This document shows positions 57,013 to 64,000 of a DNA stretch of 64,000 nt, piece by piece. A program made the translations under genes and the position numbers. This DNA comes from Alentia gelatinosa (lineage: Eukaryota > Annelida > Polychaeta > Phyllodocida > Polynoidae): positions 27,023,626-27,087,625 of the forward strand of contig OX465589.1 of the NCBI GenBank assembly GCA_950022655.1. The letters are read 5' to 3'. Every line of letters begins with the position of its first letter. The first letter of the stretch is position 1. The notes under the pieces are model-generated. The model did no database searches. It was not told the DNA's origin and worked only from the letters and a program-made list of their open reading frames with translations.

Positions 57013-58144
57013 TGGCGACGAAGGCTGTGAAATGAGTCAGGAAAGTATGTGAAGATCCTGTAGAACCCAACAAACTGTGAGTAGAGTGACTTTTTCAATA
57101 CAGAAGAGGAAGAGTTGAGAGCTGTTTGTGACAACATTTGCTGACCTACTTGAGTACATACATACTTACTGGTAGTAAGTGGTTGTGACCTGTTGACCTA
57201 AATCTGAAAGTATTGGTGCACAACACATCAACCTCAAGTAATTATGTGATGTGAATCTAGTGACATTCTCAAAGTGACATTTCATCACTAAAGTGAACTT
57301 GTGTGCAATTAAAGCAGAATACTGGGCAAAAGAATTCAAAGGAGTACTCCAGTCTGCAAAATTTAAAGGAACACTCTAGCAAAAAAAAAGAATACAAAAA
57401 TACAAAAAGGGAAGAAAAAGTTATACAGGAAGTGTGACTATTGTTATTGATATTTTCATCAATGAAAAATACATATGACTTCAAATCCCTACAAGTGTGA
57501 AGTGTAAAAAAAAAAAAAAAAAAATGGGTAGAGAACTGCTGGTAATCCCTTCACACCGCCACCTGAGTTTAAGGTCACTGATGACCCTGATGTTGCGTCA
57601 AGATGGGAAGATTGGCTAGAAGGTGCAGAAGCAACCATTGCTGTTACTCAACTGAAGAGACAGACTGAGAAGAAAGATCTTCTGTGGTACTGGCTTGGAG
57701 CTTCATGTTGTAAAATTGTAAAACAGTTGGACAATGTCGATCTCGGTGCAGAAGACTGCTATGATCAATTAGTAAAAGGCCTCAATGATCATTTTAAGCC
57801 AAAGCTAAATCGAGTATATGGCATGAATATGTTACACTAATTGAGACAACAACCCAGTGAATCTGTGGACAACTATCATATACGAGTAAAAGACAAAGTA
57901 GCAGCTATCAAGCTTGAAGACCGCACAAAAGAGAAGATTGTCGAACTAATAACACTTTCACACATTGTAAACTACTACCCGAACAAACAAGTGAAACACA
58001 AAGCAATCAAAAGTGATCAAAGCTTAAAGGATTTCCTTGACAATGCACGAACATCAGAACGTACAGATGCCAGAATCAAGGATATGGAAACACCAGTCGA
58101 AGGATCCATAAATGCAGTTGAGAAACGTCAAAGTCATGGAAACA
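56925..58144 (+). repeat. 1,220-bp direct duplicate, first copy, ending at the gap
   Basis: Identical as far as I can read to 58345-59564 (offset 1,420). Contains the end of the LTR, primer site (57013), leader and the gag N-terminus. The match ends exactly where the run of N begins. Confidence 0.95.
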
Positions 58145-58344
58145 NNNNNNNNNNNNNNNNNNNNNNNNNNNNNNNNNNNNNNNNNNNNNNNNNNNNNNNN
58201 NNNNNNNNNNNNNNNNNNNNNNNNNNNNNNNNNNNNNNNNNNNNNNNNNNNNNNNNNNNNNNNNNNNNNNNNNNNNNNNNNNNNNNNNNNNNNNNNNNNN
58301 NNNNNNNNNNNNNNNNNNNNNNNNNNNNNNNNNNNNNNNNNNNN
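58145..58344. other. Assembly gap, 200 N
   Basis: Exactly 200 unknown bases, so probably a placeholder rather than a measured size. Both edges are the limits of the 1,220-bp duplicate. Confidence 0.98.
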
Positions 58345-59564
58345 TAGCTTTTGTATTCAAAAACGTTAATGCCCAGAATAAATAACAACTCCAGCATAAT
58401 TTCAAGCCTCCTCTTCACTCAAAACACTACACTGGCGACGAAGGCTGTGAAATGAGTCAGGAAAGTATGTGAAGATCCTGTAGAACCCAACAAACTGTGA
58501 GTAGAGTGACTTTTTCAATACAGAAGAGGAAGAGTTGAGAGCTGTTTGTGACAACATTTGCTGACCTACTTGAGTACATACATACTTACTGGTAGTAAGT
58601 GGTTGTGACCTGTTGACCTAAATCTGAAAGTATTGGTGCACAACACATCAACCTCAAGTAATTATGTGATGTGAATCTAGTGACATTCTCAAAGTGACAT
58701 TTCATCACTAAAGTGAACTTGTGTGCAATTAAAGCAGAATACTGGGCAAAAGAATTCAAAGGAGTACTCCAGTCTGCAAAATTTAAAGGAACACTCTAGC
58801 AAAAAAAAAGAATACAAAAATACAAAAAGGGAAGAAAAAGTTATACAGGAAGTGTGACTATTGTTATTGATATTTTCATCAATGAAAAATACATATGACT
58901 TCAAATCCCTACAAGTGTGAAGTGTAAAAAAAAAAAAAAAAAAATGGGTAGAGAACTGCTGGTAATCCCTTCACACCGCCACCTGAGTTTAAGGTCACTG
59001 ATGACCCTGATGTTGCGTCAAGATGGGAAGATTGGCTAGAAGGTGCAGAAGCAACCATTGCTGTTACTCAACTGAAGAGACAGACTGAGAAGAAAGATCT
59101 TCTGTGGTACTGGCTTGGAGCTTCATGTTGTAAAATTGTAAAACAGTTGGACAATGTCGATCTCGGTGCAGAAGACTGCTATGATCAATTAGTAAAAGGC
59201 CTCAATGATCATTTTAAGCCAAAGCTAAATCGAGTATATGGCATGAATATGTTACACTAATTGAGACAACAACCCAGTGAATCTGTGGACAACTATCATA
59301 TACGAGTAAAAGACAAAGTAGCAGCTATCAAGCTTGAAGACCGCACAAAAGAGAAGATTGTCGAACTAATAACACTTTCACACATTGTAAACTACTACCC
59401 GAACAAACAAGTGAAACACAAAGCAATCAAAAGTGATCAAAGCTTAAAGGATTTCCTTGACAATGCACGAACATCAGAACGTACAGATGCCAGAATCAAG
59501 GATATGGAAACACCAGTCGAAGGATCCATAAATGCAGTTGAGAAACGTCAAAGTCATGGAAACA
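58345..59564 (+). repeat. 1,220-bp direct duplicate, second copy, starting at the gap
   Basis: Starts TAGCTTTTGTATTC immediately after the N run and matches 56925-58144 to the last base before the gap. Confidence 0.95.
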
Positions 59565-59820
59565 GCCGTGGTCAATTTGGGCGTCGGCTATCCCAGAGTC
59601 AAGGTCGTTCTAAAGGCAAGAAATGCTACAAGTGTGGAGGTTCATGTCCTCACAAAGATGACAAGTGTCCAAAGAAAAAGTGTTTTCGTTGTGATGGTGT
59701 GTGTCCCCATAACGGTGATTGCCTTGCGCAGAGTCACAAGTGCAAGAAATGCAAGAACATTGGACATTACGAGTCTGTTTGTCATACAAAGTCTAAAGTG
59801 AACAGTGTTTCTGCCGAGAC
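58964..59820 (+). pseudogene. Gag of the gypsy element
   Basis: From TPPPEFKVTDDPDVASRWED through a capsid-like part (LLWYWLGASCCKIVKQL) to an in-frame TAA at 59258-59260, then LRQQPSESVDNYHIRVKDKV in the same phase. An ATG at 58944 is in another frame. The C-terminus has a dense Cys/His region: YKCGGSCPHKDDKC, CFRCDGVCPHNGDC and a classical knuckle CKKCKNIGHYESVC (about 59741-59782), the last being typical for binding element RNA; the first two are unusual GxCPHxxDxC repeats. Confidence 0.75.
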
Positions 59821-60523
59821 AAGTGATGACGACTATTATGACATGGTGTTTGCGGTAAATAGTCTGAAATCGGAAGTGAAAACTGCTACAGTGAAGATCG
59901 GTGGTAAGAATATCGAGACAATGATAGACTCTGGATCTGTTATAAACATTATTGGTGAAGATGAATTCCAACAAATGAATTTATCCAAGAGTGAACTCCA
60001 ACCAATTACACAAAAGTTTTGTGGCTACGCATCAGAAGGTAACCGTGTTGAAATACCTATGGTAGGAGTGTTTGATGCCAAAGTGAAGTGTCCTGCCACC
60101 ATGCGCATGACATTCTCTAAAGTATATGTACTTCAAGGCAAAGGAAAGAATCTCCTGAGCTGTGAGACATCAGAAAAACTTGGACTGGTACAGTTCATGT
60201 GTAGTGTTGATGAAGTTGAAGAAGACATCACAGTTCGTTACAAGGATCGGTTTGAAGGAATTGGTAAAATGAAGGACTCTCAAGTGAAGTTGAACATTGA
60301 TGAGAGTGTGAAGCCTGTTCCTCAGAAACAACACCGGGTGCCATATCACCTGCGTGAACAAGTCAACAAGGAGATTGAGAGATTTAAATCTCTGGACATC
60401 ATTGAAGATGCTATGGGAGCAACTACATGGGTTAGTCCATTAGTTATTGTGCATAAACCAAATGGTGAAGTGAGACTATGCCTCAACAGTCGTAAGAACA
60501 ACACAGCTATCAAACGAGAGTGA
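59821..60523 (+). CDS. Protease and start of RT, gypsy element
   Basis: Continues the gag frame. MIDSGSVINII near 59927 is the aspartic protease active-site motif (DSG). KVKCPATMRMTFSKVYVL and a C-terminal GKNLLSCETSEKLGL segment complete the protease. The RT linker (VPYHLREQVNKEIERFKSL, WVSPLVIVHKPNGEVRLC) follows and the frame meets a TGA at 60521-60523. Confidence 0.75.
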
Positions 60524-61324
60524 TACCCGATGAACACTGTTGAAGAATTGATAGTTGATCTGAATGGTTCACAGTGGTTCTCAAAGATCGATCTGAACAA
60601 GGGATACCATCAATTGGAGTTGAATGAAGAAAGTAGGCCGATTACAACATTTCAGACACAGGATAAGTTGTATAGATACAAACGTTTGTGTTTCGGCATC
60701 AATTCTGCTGCTGAAGTCTTTCAGAAAAAGATTGCAGACATGCTCCATGGTATACCTGGTGTGAAGAATATGTCTGATGACATAATCATCTACTCGAAGA
60801 CATTGGAAGAACACAAGATGACAGTTGAGCAGGTATTGGAACGTCTACGCGAATACAACATCACTGCCAACAGAAGTAAATGCGAGTTCTTTAAGAGTGA
60901 AATACAGTTCTTCGGTCATGTATTCTCAAGTAAGGGTATTTCGCCAAGTGAGAAGAAAATTGCAGCTGTAGTTAATGCTCCATCTCCAGAAAGTAAGGAA
61001 GAAGTGAAAAGCCTGTTAGGCATGGCACAATATCTCTCAAGATTCATCCCAAACTACAGTACTGTTGTAGCACCTCTACACAAGTTGACAAGGAACAGTG
61101 TGCCTTGGAAGTGGGAGAAAACAGAACAAGATGCGTTTGATGAACTGAAAGCCCGAATGGCAGACTGGAAGATGATAGAGTACTTTGATATAAACAGACC
61201 AACCGAGTTGATTGCTGATGCTAGTCCTGTTGGTCTAGGAGCTGTGCTAACACAAAAGAAGTCGGATGGCACAATCAGCATAGTTGAGTATGCTAGTCGA
61301 AAATTGTGTAGTATGGGCCTGTGA
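60524..61324 (+). pseudogene. Reverse transcriptase and RNase H start, gypsy element
   Basis: Same phase after the TGA. FSKIDLNKGYHQLEL (first Asp), LCFGINSAAEVFQKK, NMSDDIIIYSK (catalytic pair, with S before DD), FFGHVFSSKGI, LLGMAQYLSRFIPNYS, then RNase H PTELIADASPVGLGAVLTQK. After YASRKL about 50 bp are missing relative to the family (the helix with the Glu), and the frame is lost at 61305. Confidence 0.8.
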
Positions 61325-62180
61325 GCACTTTGACCACTACCTAGTTGGTTCTGAGTTTGTCGTCGTTACAGATCACAAACCTCTGGAAAGCATCATGAAC
61401 AATCCAATGTCAAATAACACAGCAAGGCTTCATAGGCTGTGTTTGTGTCTACAACCATACAGTGTTAAGGTGGTATATAGACCAGGAAAATCAAATCCAG
61501 CTGATTACCTCTTGAGACATCCACCAAAAGGAACAATTCCTAAGTCCTCATGGCTGGATATGCAGATGGATCAAATATGTCTCCATGCACTGAACTACTA
61601 TGAGCAGGCTCAAGAAGCCACTACTCAGGATAAAATCATCAGTGAGACTGCAAAAGATGAAGAACTGCAGCAAGTGATCAAGTGTGTTATGAATCAACAA
61701 TGGCATGATCTAAGTGACGATTTTGTTCCATACAAAAAGGTAAAAAATGAACTGTCTGTGTCAAAAGGAATTGTGTTGAGGGGAGAGAGAATAGTGATAC
61801 CAAGCAACTTAAGAAAGCAAACCATCTCCATCGCACACAGTAGTCATCAAGGTGTGGTAAAAACTAAAGGATTATTGAGAGAGACAGTTTGGTTTCCTGG
61901 AATTGACAGGTTAGTCGAAAAAGTGGTTGGTGACTGTTTGGCTTGTCAATCTTGCAACCCAGATACAAAACGTGAACCTCTTAAGATGTCACCAATGCCT
62001 GATGGGCCATGGAAGGAAGTTTCATGTGATTTCATGGGTCCATTCAAAGGAGGGGAATATATTCTTGTGGTATATGATGAGTATAGCCAGAAGTTGAAAT
62101 TGTGTTCTCGACCTCAGCCAGAGCTACAATTCCAAAACTTGATGCAATATTTGCAAGGCAGGGTATCCCTGAAGTGCTGA
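61305..62180 (+). pseudogene. RNase H end and integrase first half, gypsy element
   Basis: VVWACEHFDHYLVGSEFVVV-TDHKPL (RNase H Asp), KSNPADYLLRHPPKG (end of RNase H, with Leu where Ser is usual). Integrase HHCC zinc domain HSSHQGV...CLACQSC near 61835-61960, then VSCDFMGPFKGGEYILVVYD with the first catalytic Asp near 62030. A frameshift near 62090 follows. Confidence 0.8.
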
Positions 62181-62971
62181 AATCCGACAATGGACCACCT
62201 ATCAACAGCCAAGAGTTTGCGGGATGGTCAAGATATGTTGGCTTCACTCATCAGAAGATCACCCCACTTTGGCCAGAAGCCAATGGAGAAGCTGAACGAT
62301 TTATGAGGATACTGAATAAGGCAATTCGTGCTGCACAAGTGGAAAGAGGTAGTTGGAAGCAGGAAGTTTTCAAGTTCCTCAGACACTACAGAGCAACACC
62401 TCATTCTACAACTGGACTCTCACCATCTGAAATGTTGAATTCTCAAAAGCTGCGAACATAAGTGCCAAAAATCACCACCAGTAAGAAGGTTAAGTTTGCT
62501 GACAGGGTGGTACAAGCAGAGCATAGGGATCATCGTCTGAAAGAGTATATGAAAGAACTTGCTGATGCGCACAGACATACAGCAGAAAGTTCCCTGGATG
62601 TTGGAGATCATGTGTTAGTGAAACAACCGAAGCTCAACAAGCTAACACCTCCATATGAAAGTACTCCATTTAGAGTTGTCAACAAGAAAGGAAGTATAGT
62701 GACTGCCCAAAATGGTGACCACACCATTACCCGAAATTCTTCACATGTGAAGAAAATCTCCGGTGAATGTGCTTCCTCATATTTACCAGATATCATGATT
62801 GAGACTGATTGCTCAACACAGGAAAATGCTTCTAAGATCAACAGTGAAGCAGCACCTGTTAGTGTTCCGACTCCAGTGAAGAGTCCACCCCAAGCACTAC
62901 CCATGAGAGATCAATCTACACAAATTAAGACACCATCAGTGTGGCTAAAAGACTTTGAGACAAAATATTAG
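62102..62971 (+). pseudogene. Integrase second half, gypsy element
   Basis: GIPEVLKSDNGPPINS (second Asp) and WPEANGEAERFMR (Glu) complete the DDE triad with family spacing. SEMLNSQKLRT is followed by an in-frame TAA at 62459-62461, then the same phase continues: DVGDHVLVKQ, PPYESTPFRVV and ITRNSSHVKKI form a GPY/F-like C-terminal module that binds DNA. Ends at TAG 62971. Confidence 0.8.
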
Positions 62972-64000
62972 ACTCAGTCACACATAATCAAAGAGGCATC
63001 ATTGCCATGCTATACGAGATTATCAAAAATATTTGATACTATGTCTATCAAAACAAACATTTGATTTTCAGTTAAAAGTTATATTTCAGCAAATCATATT
63101 CTAAAAAAATTTGCTGTTTAAGAGCAAAGAGACCACTGCACGAAAACCACCATTTTACATATATATACGCCATCGCGATAACGCACGTATCGGCTGTATC
63201 GTGGCTTGTTTATACTTGTATACACCTCTTATACGCGTCTACGTTTTGGGAGACAGTTTCCATACGTAGACGCGCGCGACTTGGCTGTCTTTCATGCCTG
63301 CCGTATTTAAGATAAAATATACTCTGCACAATATATATATGCCAGGCGTATATATGATTAAAAAAAAAAAAAAATTGCTACCCGCGGCCCACCCGGTCCT
63401 GTGGGTGTTGGTAGAGGATACACCAACACTGACCCGCCAGCCGCGACCTCCCAACCCGCACCATGGACATGTATATACGCCACTAGATAAGGCGTCTACG
63501 AGACGGATAACAGGTCTAACTTCTAGACGCAAAATCCTACTGTTAGATGCGTTTCGTATACATATGTAAAATAGTGATTTTCGTGCAGTGACTGCTTCTC
63601 TACTTTCATCCAGGGTAGGGGTAATGAGGATATCCATCCATAACCACTTATTATCATTTTTTTCCCAACACCTTTCAAGCATGGGCAAACATGCCTCTTA
63701 AGTCTTGGAAAGTTGCTTCTAAAGTCTTTGAAATAGGTCATGTATGTTCTGTCACAAATCTCTGGACACCCCTCCACCCACCCCCTGTGATTTTTAGGCT
63801 GTGTCACACTTTTCAATCTACCCACCCCCACCCCCTAAGGGTGACAGAGTTTATGGACAGCCCCTAGTTATCTATGTGCAATATGCATACATAGCCTAGT
63901 TTGACGAACATGTAAACTACCGTGTTTTACATACTCTGAGAGATAACTGTGGATGTACTGCATCCAAATGCGAGAAACAGATCCATATAGAAATGTTCAT

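Larger units (their letters stand above)
58433..62971 (+). mobile_element. Ty3/gypsy LTR retrotransposon, nearly complete but inactive
   Basis: Order: primer site TGGCGACGAAGG (58433), leader with poly(A) run, gag, protease, RT, RNase H, integrase. RT before integrase defines Ty3/gypsy. At least three stops, two frameshifts and one small deletion. No 3' LTR follows 62971. No envelope-like frame. Confidence 0.88.
61192..64000. repeat. Right arm of the large inverted repeat
   Basis: Reverse complement of 54023-56832. Includes the gypsy 3' part, the non-coding flank (62972-63890) and the edge of the DIRS RT fragment on the minus strand (about 63930-64000). It runs off the window. Confidence 0.93.

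Noticed and set aside
57269..57484. Cys/Phe-rich minus-strand frame, repeated at 58689-58904
   Set aside because: Lies antisense in the gypsy leader and is duplicated with the contig overlap; no independent support.
55053..62971. Two independent gypsy insertions in opposite orientation
   Set aside because: Both halves share the same stops, frameshifts and flanking DNA, so one was copied from the other by duplication or assembly.

Overview
This window looks like repeat-rich DNA from an animal genome, probably a marine invertebrate. Compact AT-rich spacers, satellites, piggyBac, tyrosine-recombinase (DIRS/Ngaro-like), Ty3/gypsy and non-LTR retrotransposon remains and many foldback elements fill it. 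The class of organism cannot be fixed from the sequence. I find no complete host gene. The only host candidates are two short exon-like pieces (34242-34340 and 40404-40592, both minus). Most large open frames belong to transposons, and almost all of those are broken.

Layout. 1-3780: two tandem satellites (a ~200-bp monomer partly organised into 418-bp dimers, then a ~280-bp repeat). 4017-6394: a piggyBac element on the minus strand with a spliced-looking intron, three catalytic Asp regions, an in-frame stop and a frameshift, and four 35-bp palindrome-bearing repeats before its terminus. 6445-11027: foldback and piggyBac-like non-autonomous elements. 11705-12305: microsatellite and G-rich minisatellite. 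12306-26408: a 3,928-bp tandem duplication built around a minus-strand, core-deleted LINE; the first copy is split by a 4.9-kb Ngaro-like element (12954-17846) with split direct repeats. 27386-29672: a 2.3-kb palindromic pair of 14-bp minisatellites around a 143-bp foldback. 31011-32343: three diverged direct repeats with a small foldback. 32770-35440: foldbacks, a candidate host exon and a short direct repeat. 36473-39110: broken DIRS-like element. 39166-39915: LINE pieces with a 33-bp hairpin. 40880-44460: second broken Ngaro-like element. 45066-47805: gag-like piece, then a 5'-truncated LINE carrying a 363-bp piggyBac-like MITE. 48005-53454: foldbacks and fragments. 53640-64000: DIRS fragment and a Ty3/gypsy element inside a large inverted repeat (arms about 2.8 kb, nearly identical) around a 200-N assembly gap flanked by a 1,220-bp exact direct duplication.

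The most interesting thread is a set of elements that share TTAA-CCC termini and short arrays (33-35-bp period) of ATGCC-N4-GGCAT palindromes. One set sits next to the piggyBac transposase; the others are in transposase-free elements around 10.7, 26.5 and 46.7 kb. This fits an autonomous piggyBac with a family of dependants whose subterminal palindromes could be transposase-binding sites (inference).
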